Of a stretch of DNA of 64,000 nt, positions 34,636 to 43,542 are shown one piece after another. The notes beneath the pieces were generated by a model. It made no database searches and was not told where the DNA came from. It worked only from the letters and a program-made list of their open reading frames with translations. Position 1 is the stretch's first letter. The number at the start of each line of letters is the position of its first letter. The translations under genes and the position numbers were made by a program. The DNA is from SZAS-18 sp038322235 (lineage in GTDB: Bacteria > Verrucomicrobiota > Verrucomicrobiia > Chthoniobacterales > SZAS-18), in assembly GCA_038322235.1 (NCBI GenBank), contig JBBQFQ010000001.1, positions 248,001 through 312,000 of the forward strand. Reading direction: 5' to 3'.

Positions 34636-37600
34636 CTACTTCGCCATCCCGGCGAGCCGCTGCTTCGCCTCGTCGACTCCGGGTGCTCCGGGATGACGAG
34701 CGATCAGATCTTCGTAGGCCTTCCGGACGACGCCGAGCTGGCGCGCCTTCTCCACCGGATCGGCCACGGTCGTGGCCTGCTGCTCGAGCAGTTCTCCACC
34801 GACAAGCAGTCCCTCCGCGGCCTGTGGTGTGGTGGGATAGAACTGCGCGATCTTGAGGTAGGTGTCGATCGCGCCCTTCGCCTCGTTCTTCGCCTGAAAG
34901 ATCTGCGCGGTCGCGAGCATGCCGCGCGCCCGGACCTCCGCGGGAGCCGTCGTGGCCCGCGCGACTTGCGAGAGCAGGGCGATCGCCTCCTCGGTCTTCC
35001 CCTGCTCCTTGAGGTTCAACGCGATCCCGAGATTCGCCTCGGCGATCTTCGGTGACCACGGGTAGAGCTGCTTGAGCTGGTCGAAAAGCTTCCCCGCCGC
35101 CGCGGTGTCTTTCTTCGCCTCGGCAATGCGCCCCAGTCCGTAAAGCGCGGTCGCCTGCGCTTCCTGAATCTCGCGCGGGGCCTGCGCGGGCGCGACGCCC
35201 GCCGGATTCGGGAAATCGGTCTGCAACTTGCGATACACCTTTTCCGCCTCGGCCACCTCCCCCGCCTTGAGGAGCGACTGGCCGTAGGCATCCAGCGAGG
35301 CCGGACTGTACGCGAGCGCGGCGTCGAAGTTCGCCTTCATCTCGACCGCGCTGCCGCTGCGCGCCGCGAGCCGGAACGCGATGCGGCTCGTAGCCGCCTT
35401 CTCCCCCTTCGCCTTTTCGGCCAGCCCGCGAAAGGCGTCGGCGACCTGCGCGGCGGGTTTCACGCCCGCATCCACGAACATCTGCTGCACGTCCTGAAAC
35501 GTCTCGAGCCCGAGCGCCAGAGCGGCGTCCTTCGGGAACTTCTCCACGAGCTGCTCCACGGCCGCGACGGCCTTGGCGAGGGCCGCGTTCCAGGCCGCCT
35601 TCTTCGCTTCGTCGAGTCCGGCGAAGCGACCCATCTGGGCCGCGCTCGCGCGGTAGAGCTCCGCGATCTTCCGCACCGCGACCGGGGCGTTCGGCGCAGA
35701 CGGATTCTGGTTGAGGAATCCCTGGTAGGTCGCCGCCGCCGCATCGACCTGCCCGGCGCGAACCTGCACCGCAGCGATGGAGTCGATCGCGGGGAAGACC
35801 TTTTCGTCCGCCGGGAATTTGGTGATGAATTCCTGGAGCGTCGCGATGACCTGGTCCGGCTTGTTCTCCGCCGCGTAGATATCGGCCCGCTGGAAATAGG
35901 CGAAACCGACCTCTTTACTCTCGGGGTATTGCGAGGGGAGTTGCAGCAAGGTGGAGAGGGCGAGCTCCTTTTGTCCGGCCGCCCGCTGGGCCTGGGCGAC
36001 AGTGAGGAGTGCGCCTGGAGCGAGCGGCGACTTCGGATACTTCGCGACAAACGCGCGCAGATCCGCGATCGCGCCCGGCGAGTCCTTGAGGGCATTCTTC
36101 ACGATGCCGAGGAAGAATGCCGCTTCCTCGGCCTGCGGCCGCGTGGCGAAGGCGTCGCGCACTATCGTGAACGCGGCGAGGGCTCCCGGGAGATCACCCT
36201 TGTCCCGCAGCAAACGCGCCCGGGCCAGCTCCGCGACGGCAGCCGATTCCGGTTTCGGATTCGTCTTCAGGAAGTCGTCGAAGATCTTGAGCGCATCGTC
36301 GAATTTTCCCGTCGCGGCGAGCGATCGACCGCGCTCGAGCAGGGCGATTTCGGCCACCTCACCCTGCGGGGCGAGGGTCTGCGCTTCGTCGAGATACCCC
36401 TTCGCGCGGGCGGCATCACCCTTCGAGTTGAGGAGATTGCCGAGCGTCAGAGCGAGGGGCGCGCCCGCCGGATCGCCCTTGAAATTCTCGGCGAACTTCG
36501 CCTGCGCGGCGATCGCCCGGTCCACGTTCCCCTGCATCGCGTAGGTCATCGCGAGGAGATAAAGCACGCTCTTTTCGTGCTCCGGTTTCGTCGCGCGCGG
36601 AGCCAGCGCGGTCACCAGCGTCCGCGTTTCATCGTACTTCCCGAGCTGGAAGAAGACCTCGCCGCATTTCAGCAGGGCGTTCAGCCGCTGATCCTCGCGG
36701 GCGTTCAGCACGCCGAGCTTCTGGGCTTCGCGCAGACGCAGCGAGCCCAGCCGCCGCGCCTCGATCGCGTTCCCCGCGGCGCCGCGGATGCGGGCGAGAA
36801 TGCCATTCATGCGTTCCTGCTGCGCCGCGATCATCACGGCTTTCGGTTGCACCGCGCGGTAGGCGGTGAGCGCCTGTTGATAGACCGCCGGTCGCTCAGC
36901 GTCGGTCACCACGCCGGCCCGCGCGAGCAGGACTTCACCGAGTTGAAACTGCGCGTCGTTGGCGAGCGGGAGGTCGGTCCGCTTCGCGATGATGTCCCCG
37001 AGCTGTTTCTCGGCCTCGGCAAAAAACTTCAGCGCCGCCGCCTTGTCGGTCGCCTGGTTGAACGTGCCCTGGGTCGCGTTCGTGAGAGCGAGGAGGTACT
37101 CGGAATCGAGATACGAATCGCTCCGGCCCGTGAAGGCCTGAAGATTGGCCCGGAGGTCATTGGCCGCCTCGGCATAGCTGGCGATCTGGTAGAGCGAGGC
37201 GGCGCGGTTGTAGCGGATGTTCTCCACCTCGGCGCCATTCGGATACTTCGCGAGATACGCCCCGGCTTCCTTGATCGATTCCTCGAACGCCGCCTTCCTC
37301 TTCGCGTCGCCCGCCGGGAGCGCGCCCGCCTTTTGCGCCAGTGCGACCGGCAGCAGCGCCTGGCAGGTCTCGACCAGTTCCGGCGAGGAGGTGGGCGCCG
37401 CGATCAGCTTCCGGAATTGCGCGGCCGCTTCGTCGAACTCTCCGGAGAGGAACAGCGCGTAGCCGAAACGGAAGCCCGCCTCGACCACCTGCTGCGACGT
37501 CGGGTAGTCCTTGAGAAATTTTGCGTAGGATTCCGCCGCCTCCGCGTATCGGCCCGCGTCAAAGAGGGCGGCGGACTGCCTGATGGCCACCTCAGGTGCG

Positions 37601-37680
37601 ACGGCGGCGCCCGCGGGCGCCTGGGCAAAGAGCGGGGCCGGCGCGGCGAGGAGGGCGGCGAGGAAAAATCGGCGGTCCAT
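34636..37680 (-). CDS. Exported 1014-residue TPR repeat protein
   Basis: The signal-like N-terminus MDRRFFLAALLAAPAPLFAQ is followed by TPR-type repeats over most of the length (for example SAALFDAGRYAEAAESYAKF and FRFGYALFLSGEFDEAAAQF). Several units have outer-membrane assembly or gliding-type appearance, with LKDYP-like sequence after the helix pair. The chain is rich in Ala, Lys and Glu and has no membrane helix after the signal. Its partner is unknown. The frame is open upstream to 37908, but the ATG at 37680 has the signal peptide. Endonuclease III follows directly. Confidence 0.85.
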   Translation of the reverse strand: MDRRFFLAALLAAPAPLFAQAPAGAAVAPEVAIRQSAALFDAGRYAEAAESYAKFLKDYPTSQQVVEAGFRFGYALFLSGEFDEAAAQFRKLIAAPTSSPELVETCQALLPVALAQKAGALPAGDAKRKAAFEESIKEAGAYLAKYPNGAEVENIRYNRAASLYQIASYAEAANDLRANLQAFTGRSDSYLDSEYLLALTNATQGTFNQATDKAAALKFFAEAEKQLGDIIAKRTDLPLANDAQFQLGEVLLARAGVVTDAERPAVYQQALTAYRAVQPKAVMIAAQQERMNGILARIRGAAGNAIEARRLGSLRLREAQKLGVLNAREDQRLNALLKCGEVFFQLGKYDETRTLVTALAPRATKPEHEKSVLYLLAMTYAMQGNVDRAIAAQAKFAENFKGDPAGAPLALTLGNLLNSKGDAARAKGYLDEAQTLAPQGEVAEIALLERGRSLAATGKFDDALKIFDDFLKTNPKPESAAVAELARARLLRDKGDLPGALAAFTIVRDAFATRPQAEEAAFFLGIVKNALKDSPGAIADLRAFVAKYPKSPLAPGALLTVAQAQRAAGQKELALSTLLQLPSQYPESKEVGFAYFQRADIYAAENKPDQVIATLQEFITKFPADEKVFPAIDSIAAVQVRAGQVDAAAATYQGFLNQNPSAPNAPVAVRKIAELYRASAAQMGRFAGLDEAKKAAWNAALAKAVAAVEQLVEKFPKDAALALGLETFQDVQQMFVDAGVKPAAQVADAFRGLAEKAKGEKAATSRIAFRLAARSGSAVEMKANFDAALAYSPASLDAYGQSLLKAGEVAEAEKVYRKLQTDFPNPAGVAPAQAPREIQEAQATALYGLGRIAEAKKDTAAAGKLFDQLKQLYPWSPKIAEANLGIALNLKEQGKTEEAIALLSQVARATTAPAEVRARGMLATAQIFQAKNEAKGAIDTYLKIAQFYPTTPQAAEGLLVGGELLEQQATTVADPVEKARQLGVVRKAYEDLIARHPGAPGVDEAKQRLAGMAK

Positions 37681-37820
37681 GGTGGGGAGGGAACGCCGCA
37701 TGCATTGCCACAAAGCGCCGCCGGAGAACAGGGAAACTCCGCTCCACGCGCGGATTGCACCCGCGCTCGAGCGGCGGTTTTCGGCTTGCGCGGGAGAAGG
37801 CCTCGGCGATTGCGTCCGGC

Positions 37821-38243
37821 GTGCCGCGATCCCGCTCCCTCCTGTCGGTCTTCGGACTGCTGCTGCTGCTGATGCTGCCGGGGTGCCGTCGGCCCACGCC
37901 GCCCGCACCCGCGAGCGGCGCGAGCGAGGAGTCGCTCCGCGGAGCCGTCGAGCGGGCCGCGGTGCAGGCGCTTCCGCCGCCGGCGGCGATGGCGGACTTC
38001 GATTTCGAAGTGCTGTGCGCGGCCGACCAACTCGATCTCAAGCGCGACGCGCTGCTCGCGAAGGCGCGGGAACTCGGCGGGACGGCAATCGAAGGGCTGC
38101 GTGATTCCGAACGCGTGCGCCGGATTTCCCTGAAGCTGCCCGGATCGGCGGTCGCTCCGTTCCGGGCGTATGCCGGGGTGGCGCCGGGGACCGTGCCACC
38201 GGGTGAGCGGGAGATCTTCGATGTGACCCTGCGCGCGCCGTAA
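37821..38243 (+). CDS. Small lipoprotein, unknown
   Basis: About 140 residues from a GTG start: VPRSRSLLSVFGLLLLLMLP with lipobox LPGC, Cys22. The mature part is short and includes DFDFEVLCAADQLDLKRDAL. No family is recognised. It is divergent from the TPR gene and is followed 23 bp later by the CHASE2 gene on the same strand, so the two may be co-transcribed. The start is uncertain because no ATG precedes the signal peptide. Confidence 0.6.
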   Translation: MPRSRSLLSVFGLLLLLMLPGCRRPTPPAPASGASEESLRGAVERAAVQALPPPAAMADFDFEVLCAADQLDLKRDALLAKARELGGTAIEGLRDSERVRRISLKLPGSAVAPFRAYAGVAPGTVPPGEREIFDVTLRAP

Positions 38244-38266
38244 TCGTCGGCTACTTTCGCTCTCCG

Positions 38267-39502
38267 ATGACCCCGCGTGCCTGGCCCCTGCTTGTTCTGC
38301 TGCTCGCTGGCGGCTGGGTTTGGCGGGAGGGATCACGCGGCGATTCACCGGTCGCCCAGATCGACGCGACCTTCCTCGAATGGATGGCGGCCAACGCCCG
38401 GGGAGCGGATGTACCCCCGGCCGATGCGGCGTTGACGCTCATCGAGATCAACGATGCCGTGCTCGGTTCCCCGCCGAAGTGGCCGCTCCCGGCGCTGGAG
38501 TATGCGCTCGGTCTGCAGGCCCTCGAGCCGTTCGCGCCCGCCGTCGTCGCGGTGGAGCCAGCGCTCGCTTTCCCCGCCGCCCAGGCGGATCAGATCCGCA
38601 TCCTCGAAAATCGCGCGCTGGCCGTTCCCAAGCTGCTCCTGGGGTGCCAGCTCGGCCGCAGCGCCTCGACGGACGTGGAAGCCGAGACCGTGGCCGGGAC
38701 GGCGCTGCCTCCGGGGCTGCGGGAAGTGCGCGGCGATCTGGCGCTGATCCCGGAGTTTGATGACATTGTTGCGCGCCCAGCACCGGAACTCGCCGCGCTC
38801 GCTCCCGAACTGGGACCCACCAACCTCGCCGGCGCCGCACCGCGCGCCGTGCCGCTGCTTTTTCGCTGCCGGGGTCGCGTGCTGCCGGGCTTCGTCCTCC
38901 GCGCCGCGCTGCTGCACCTGCAACTCACCCCGGACCGCGTCACGGTCTGGCTCGGATCCCACATTCAACTCGGCGACCTGCGCCGCATCCCGATCGACGA
39001 ATCAGGCCGGATGCTGCTCGATCCGCGCGCCGCGAAGCGCGTGGCCCGCCTCGGTCTCGATGATCTGCTGCTGCTCGCCTCGGGCTCCGGCACGACGGCC
39101 ACCGCAAACCTGCGCCCGCCGGCGAAGGGCGGCGTGGCGCTCTTCGGCCGGACCGACGGCGCCGTGCGCAAACTCGCGGCCGCGGATGGAATCGCGCGCA
39201 CGCCCGCCGACTGGCTTGCCGCGGGCATCGCGACCATTCAGCGGAGCGAGTTCGTGCTCTTGCCGGGAACCTGGGAGGCGCTCCTGCTCCTCATCGGCAC
39301 GAGCCTCGCCGGGGCTTGGATCTTCGGCTGTTCCCGCGGCGGCGCGATCGGCGCGGCGGTGATCGGGCTCGGGATCTACGCGATGGGCGCGATGTTCATC
39401 TTCGATCAGACGCGTCTCTGGCTGCCCCTCGTGCTTCCGCTCGCCACGATGGGCGGCGCAGCGGTGCTGCGGCTGCTCTTCGCGCCGATCAAGCCGGGCT
39501 AA
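38267..39502 (+). CDS. CHASE2-like membrane sensor protein without effector domain
   Basis: 411 residues. A single N-terminal helix (PLLVLLLAGGWVW) precedes an extracytoplasmic domain with TLIEINDAVLGSPPKWPLPA and PAVVAVEPALAFP, which resemble CHASE2 sensor motifs. Three membrane helices follow at the C-terminus (ALLLLIGTSLAGAWIF, AAVIGLGIYAMGAMFIF, LWLPLVLPLATMGGA). CHASE2 normally precedes a kinase, cyclase or PAS module; here the protein ends right after the helices. The partner is therefore missing or encoded elsewhere. The stop overlaps that of yajQ by 3 bp. Confidence 0.65.
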   Translation: MTPRAWPLLVLLLAGGWVWREGSRGDSPVAQIDATFLEWMAANARGADVPPADAALTLIEINDAVLGSPPKWPLPALEYALGLQALEPFAPAVVAVEPALAFPAAQADQIRILENRALAVPKLLLGCQLGRSASTDVEAETVAGTALPPGLREVRGDLALIPEFDDIVARPAPELAALAPELGPTNLAGAAPRAVPLLFRCRGRVLPGFVLRAALLHLQLTPDRVTVWLGSHIQLGDLRRIPIDESGRMLLDPRAAKRVARLGLDDLLLLASGSGTTATANLRPPAKGGVALFGRTDGAVRKLAAADGIARTPADWLAAGIATIQRSEFVLLPGTWEALLLLIGTSLAGAWIFGCSRGGAIGAAVIGLGIYAMGAMFIFDQTRLWLPLVLPLATMGGAAVLRLLFAPIKPG

Positions 39503-39990
39503 TCCCGGAAATTCTTGTACAGCAGCGCCACCTCAAAATCCTGACCACGGCAGAAGGCGATCACATCCTGGAGATCGTCCCGCTTCTTTCCGCTTACGCG
39601 GATCTCCACGCCCTGGATCGCGGCCTGCACCTTCAGGCCCTTGGCCTTGATCGCGCCCACGATCTCCTTCGCCTTCGCGCCCTCGATCCCCTGCTTGATC
39701 TTCAGTTCCTGCCGCGCGTGACCCACCGAGGAGATCATCGGCTCGCCGCGATCCACGTTCCGCAGATCGACGTTTCGGCGCGCGAGCTTGCCAATGACGA
39801 CTTCGTTCAACGACTTCAGCCGCGCCCCGTCGATGGCGGTGAGAATGATTTTACTTTCCTTCTCGTTCCACTCGATCTTCGGCTCGGCGCCCTTGAAATC
39901 GAAACGGGAGACCAGTTCCTTCCGCGCCTGATTGAGCGCGTTATCGACTTCCTGGTTGTCGATCTCGGAGACGATGTCGAAGGAGGGCAT
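39499..39990 (-). CDS. yajQ: YajQ-family nucleotide/c-di-GMP-binding protein
   Basis: 163 residues with the YajQ start MPSFDIVSEIDNQEVDNALN and the conserved FDFKG. Later come VQAAIQGVEIRVSGKKRDDL and QDVIAFCRGQDF. YajQ proteins bind nucleotides; in Xanthomonas the homologue is a c-di-GMP receptor that modulates a transcription factor. The gene is convergent with the CHASE2 gene. No c-di-GMP cyclase is in the window. Confidence 0.92.
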   Translation of the reverse strand: MPSFDIVSEIDNQEVDNALNQARKELVSRFDFKGAEPKIEWNEKESKIILTAIDGARLKSLNEVVIGKLARRNVDLRNVDRGEPMISSVGHARQELKIKQGIEGAKAKEIVGAIKAKGLKVQAAIQGVEIRVSGKKRDDLQDVIAFCRGQDFEVALLYKNFRD

Positions 39991-40094
39991 GAGCGGAGAG
40001 ATCGGGAGGATTCAGGAGATCGCGCGGGGACGCTGTCCAACGCTGATAGAGCCGCCGAAAAAACGTTCCAGTAAAAAATCTCCCGGTGTCCCGG

Positions 40095-40952
40095 TTACGG
40101 GATCTGGTTCGCCGGATCTTTGAGCGCCCGCTCGCGATCGCCCGGTTGATTGAGCTCCCAGTACGGGACCTTTAGCGCGTGCTTCAGGGTGAGCACGCCC
40201 CCATCGAAGGCGCGCCATTCGCGGATGAGGTGCGGAAATTTCGCATCGACGATGAACGTGTCCTTGCCGCGCGCGTGCGCCACCTCCACCACGATGCGGC
40301 CGCCCTCCGCGCGGTGGGTGAAGGTCGCCTCCCGAAATTCGATCTGATCCTTCTTCGATCCGATGACCGAAGCCGCCATCCTCACCTTCGTCGGACTGGT
40401 TTGGGAAAAGTCGAGGGAACGCACCCGCGCCGGCAATTCATCGTAGAAAATGGCGCCCTCACGCGCTCCGACAGTTTCCTCCCCTTTCACCATTCCCTCC
40501 CAGTAGGTTTCGAAGCGGTAGGTCCAGCCACCGGCTTTCGCCTCGCCGATCTTCCACGTGTTTCCGCAGGAGTCGTTGCTCGTCAGCGACCACTTGGCGA
40601 GGCTGCCATCGGCCTGTTTCCAGAAGTTCGAGTGCATCTGCTGGTAGACGTACAGGCCGGTCTGGACCCGGATGATCTGATTGAGCTTCAGCACGGGATA
40701 CGCTCCCGCCTTCCCCCAATCATCCGCTTTGACGAGCGCCTCGGGCGCGAAGTTTTCCTGCACGAAAATATGGATGACCTCCGCCGGTTGCGGCTTGCCG
40801 TAGCGCGCCTCGGTCCCCTCGTAGATCAGGAACTCCGCCTTTCCATCGGCCCAGTAGGCGTCATTGATCCAGGTCGGGGAAAAATCGGCCCGGGCCGTCA
40901 GCGCGAGCGCCGTGAAGCTGAGGAGGGACGCCAGTCGCACGAACGTTTTCAT
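40095..40952 (-). CDS. Secreted protein of unknown function
   Basis: 285 residues. A signal peptide (MKTFVRLASLLSFTALALTA, cleaved after ARA) is followed by an aromatic-rich, beta-type domain: INDAYWADGKAEFLIYEGTE, YQQMHSNFWKQADGSL and NDSCGNTWKIGEAKA. Repeated Tyr-Glu and Trp stretches suggest a beta-sandwich or jelly-roll. No catalytic motif was recognised. It is the only gene between yajQ and the globin gene; operon membership is unclear. Confidence 0.7.
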   Translation of the reverse strand: MKTFVRLASLLSFTALALTARADFSPTWINDAYWADGKAEFLIYEGTEARYGKPQPAEVIHIFVQENFAPEALVKADDWGKAGAYPVLKLNQIIRVQTGLYVYQQMHSNFWKQADGSLAKWSLTSNDSCGNTWKIGEAKAGGWTYRFETYWEGMVKGEETVGAREGAIFYDELPARVRSLDFSQTSPTKVRMAASVIGSKKDQIEFREATFTHRAEGGRIVVEVAHARGKDTFIVDAKFPHLIREWRAFDGGVLTLKHALKVPYWELNQPGDRERALKDPANQIP

Positions 40953-41001
40953 CTTGTTTGAGCGTAGGCCCGGTTCGCCCGCAGGGGAATGCGGGCGCGT
41001 G

Positions 41002-41373
41002 TCACGAGGAAGAAGCCTGCATCCGGATCGCCAGCCCCTCCGCGAGGGCGATCATCTCGGCATCGACCGGCGCCTCGAAATGCAGGTGACAGCTCTGACG
41101 CCACTGCGCCAGCCACGCGGCGAAGTGCGGACCGCCGAGACGGAGCGGGGAGTGCGCGGCGAGGAGACGCCCGCGGTAGGCGGACGGCCCGCCGGTCTGG
41201 AGCTGCCAGAAGTCCGCCACGACCCCGAGATGCGAAGACCAGTCGGAGACGTGAGCCTCGAAGATCGGTCCGAGCACCGGATGCAGGCGGAGCGTCGCGT
41301 AGAAATTGAAGAGGAGGATGTCGAGCTTGCGGCGTCCACCAAGTCGTTCGAAGAGCGGGGCGGTAGAAAACAT
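41002..41373 (-). CDS. Truncated haemoglobin, group III
   Basis: 123 residues. It has the trHb pattern of group III: LLFNFYATLRLHPVLGPIFE (helices A/B), then DWSSHLGVVADFWQ and AAHSPLRLGGPHFAAW. His74 is the expected proximal haem ligand. The frame is open much further upstream, but the ATG at 41373 gives family length. Its function could be O2 or NO handling in the cytoplasm. It is divergent from the NlpC/P60 gene, with starts 37 bp apart. Confidence 0.8.
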   Translation of the reverse strand: MFSTAPLFERLGGRRKLDILLFNFYATLRLHPVLGPIFEAHVSDWSSHLGVVADFWQLQTGGPSAYRGRLLAAHSPLRLGGPHFAAWLAQWRQSCHLHFEAPVDAEMIALAEGLAIRMQASSS

Positions 41374-41409
41374 GAACGCGCGGGCCGGATCGCGCCAGCA
41401 TTCCACACG

Positions 41410-42429
41410 ATGACGATCCTGCATCTCTCCCGCTGCCTTCTCCTTCTGTTCGTCGCGGCGCTGGCCCAGCCGCTCGCCGCGGAAAACATCCTCGACGATC
41501 TCTTCGGAAAGAAGCCGGCGAAGAAAACCGCGACCACGAAACGGAAACCGCGCGCGAAGCCCACGCCGACCCCGACTCCAAAAAGGAGCGCGGCCCGGAA
41601 AGCCGCGACCCCGACTCCGACTCCCACCCCGACGCCGGAACCAACGCCCACGCCCACGCCTTCGCCCACGCCAACCCCGACGCCGGAACCAACTCCCACG
41701 CCAACCCCGAAGACGGAGCCAACGCCGGCGGCCAAGACGACGGGGAAGAAGACGCCACCCAGTGGGAAAGGCGCAAAAAAGTCCGCCGCCGCCGAAGCCT
41801 CCGCCGCCAGCGCCCGGTCGGAGGCGTCGGTCGCGCCCTCTCCTGGTCCGGTGCGCGGGACGACGGCCAGCATCGACAGCGCGGAGCTCAAGGAATTCAG
41901 CGCGCAGCCGGAGAAGGTCCGGCGGCTGATCGAGAGCGCGCTCGCGCTCACGCGCCGCGGCCTGACTTACACTTACGGAAGTGCCGATCCGGGGAGCGGT
42001 GGGATGGATTGCAGCGGGACGATCTCCTTCGTCCTTCGCGACGCGGGCTTCTCTGACGTCCCCCGCCAGGCGAATGAGCAATATGTCTGGGTGCGCCGGA
42101 AGTCCCGGTTTTTCGCCGTCCTGAGTCAACGGGACGACACCTTCGAGCTCGCCGAACTCCAGCCGGGCGATCTGATGTTTTGGACCGGGACGTATGACGC
42201 GCAGCGCGACCCGCCGGTCACGCATGCCATGATCTATCTCGGGACCGACAAGAAGACCGGCAAACGGCTCATGTTTGGGGCGAGCAACGGGCGCACCTTC
42301 AACGGAGTCAAACAGAACGGCGTGAGCGTTTTCGACTTTAAGGTTCCCACCATGCAGCAGCGCACGCAGCCCGCCGCCGACCACGCCCCCGACTTTTCCG
42401 GCTATGGTCCCATCCCCGGCCTGCGCTAG
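41410..42429 (+). CDS. NlpC/P60 peptidoglycan endopeptidase with Thr-Pro linker
   Basis: 339 residues. The signal peptide (RCLLLLFVAALAQPLAAEN) is followed by about 100 residues rich in Lys, Ala and Thr-Pro repeats. The catalytic NlpC/P60 domain (about 165-335) has Cys201 in GGMDCSGTISF and His272 in VTHAMIYLG; YTYGSADP precedes it. It would cut peptide stems of peptidoglycan in the periplasm. The linker is of the same kind as in the GH75-like protein. The start is placed at the ATG before the signal. Confidence 0.85.
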   Translation: MTILHLSRCLLLLFVAALAQPLAAENILDDLFGKKPAKKTATTKRKPRAKPTPTPTPKRSAARKAATPTPTPTPTPEPTPTPTPSPTPTPTPEPTPTPTPKTEPTPAAKTTGKKTPPSGKGAKKSAAAEASAASARSEASVAPSPGPVRGTTASIDSAELKEFSAQPEKVRRLIESALALTRRGLTYTYGSADPGSGGMDCSGTISFVLRDAGFSDVPRQANEQYVWVRRKSRFFAVLSQRDDTFELAELQPGDLMFWTGTYDAQRDPPVTHAMIYLGTDKKTGKRLMFGASNGRTFNGVKQNGVSVFDFKVPTMQQRTQPAADHAPDFSGYGPIPGLR

Positions 42430-42504
42430 CCCGGAGCGGCGGAAGGAGGCTTCCGCCTGACGGATCCGGCTTGTTCGAGGGAGCCGCGCGCCCTATGAGA
42501 AGTT

Positions 42505-43122
42505 ATGGCGAAGAAGAAGCCAAAAGCGAAGTCCGTCGGACCGCAGGATCCCAGCCAGTCTGGGAAGGTGCCGAAGCCGGTGAAGACCTCGGCCTCCGCC
42601 AAGCCAGCGCCCCCGCCCAAGTCCCGGAAATCGGGAAAGTCTCCCGGTCCGGACGCATCCGTTCCGGCCCCGAAACCACCTGAAGCGGGCGGGAAAACGA
42701 AGCGGGGGAAGCCCGCCAAGCCCAAGAAGCGCACCAAAGTCCCCAAGACGGCGAAGGAGATGGCGGCGGAGCGACAGCGGCAGGCGCACTGGAAGGTTTG
42801 CGATGCCACTCATCGCCGCTTCCTCGCCGCCCCGGGAATCTACGGCGGCCGCACCGCCCGGCTCGTGCGCCTCCGGTTCCATGGACTCGATGCGACCTAC
42901 ATCCCCACGCGAAGCTGGCACCAATCGGAGCAAATCTTTCCCCCCGGACCCGATGGCTCCGTGGATCTCACGATGGAACTCGTCCTCACCCGCGATCTCG
43001 AAAGCTTCATCCTCGAATGGGATCAGTGCGAAGTGATGGACCCGCAGGTGCTGCGAGGCCGGATCTATGACATCGCCCAGCGCATGATGGCGATTCACTC
43101 CGGAGAGGGCCGTCCTGATTGA
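42505..43122 (+). CDS. Basic N-terminal tail plus isolated WYL C-terminal-like (WCX) domain
   Basis: 205 residues. The first 90 are Lys/Pro/Ala-rich and probably disordered (e.g. AKPKKRTKVPKTAKEMAAER). The remainder resembles the C-terminal WCX domain of WYL transcription regulators: LVRLRFHGLDATYIPTRSWH, then IFPPGPDGSVDLTMELVLTR and SFILEWDQCEVMDPQVLRGR. The helix-turn-helix and the WYL core are absent. The tail could bind nucleic acid, as the basic part does in H1-like proteins. It follows the NlpC/P60 gene by 75 bp. Confidence 0.65.
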   Translation: MAKKKPKAKSVGPQDPSQSGKVPKPVKTSASAKPAPPPKSRKSGKSPGPDASVPAPKPPEAGGKTKRGKPAKPKKRTKVPKTAKEMAAERQRQAHWKVCDATHRRFLAAPGIYGGRTARLVRLRFHGLDATYIPTRSWHQSEQIFPPGPDGSVDLTMELVLTRDLESFILEWDQCEVMDPQVLRGRIYDIAQRMMAIHSGEGRPD

Positions 43123-43310
43123 GGCGGGTAGCGCGGGCCGTGGGCCGGTCTCGGAGGCTGACGGGCGCGAGTCCGGTGCTCTGGAATAGCTTCGGGTGAA
43201 CCGGCAGCGCTCTGCAGGCGGCGCACGAGAGAGCGGCAGCAGGCTCAGACAACCGACCCGCAGAGCGCTTCTCGCACGATGGAGTGAACGAGGAAAGGTG
43301 ATGATCATCA

Positions 43311-43542
43311 GGCCAACGGCCGGGCGCAAGCCAGCCCAGGGAAAGCGAGGCACGAGCGCCGCCCTGGGTCGCGAGGTTTTTAAAGCTCCAGGCCCCAGGG
43401 GGACGGAGCATCGCTTGGGGTGTCACCTCCGGCGCCGCGCTCTCTGTGGCGCCCCTTCAGGGCTATGGAATCGGTGGGGGGACCCAGGGCGGCGCTCGCA
43501 GACTCGCTCTGCCCTGGGCTGGGCTGTCTGCGGGCCTTTGGC
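43311..43542. repeat. Large imperfect inverted repeat, possible interspersed element
   Basis: The region is gene-free. The strongest arms are an exact 16-bp pair (43354-43369 with 43482-43497) and a flanking pair with CAGCCCAGGG at 43332 and its complement at 43512. Weaker pairing extends outward to GGCC at both ends. The centre has GC-rich partial palindromes. It has no coding potential I trust, and no inserted gene. Such structures are typical of REP/BIME-like or MITE-like intergenic repeats; whether other copies exist cannot be seen here. Confidence 0.6.
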
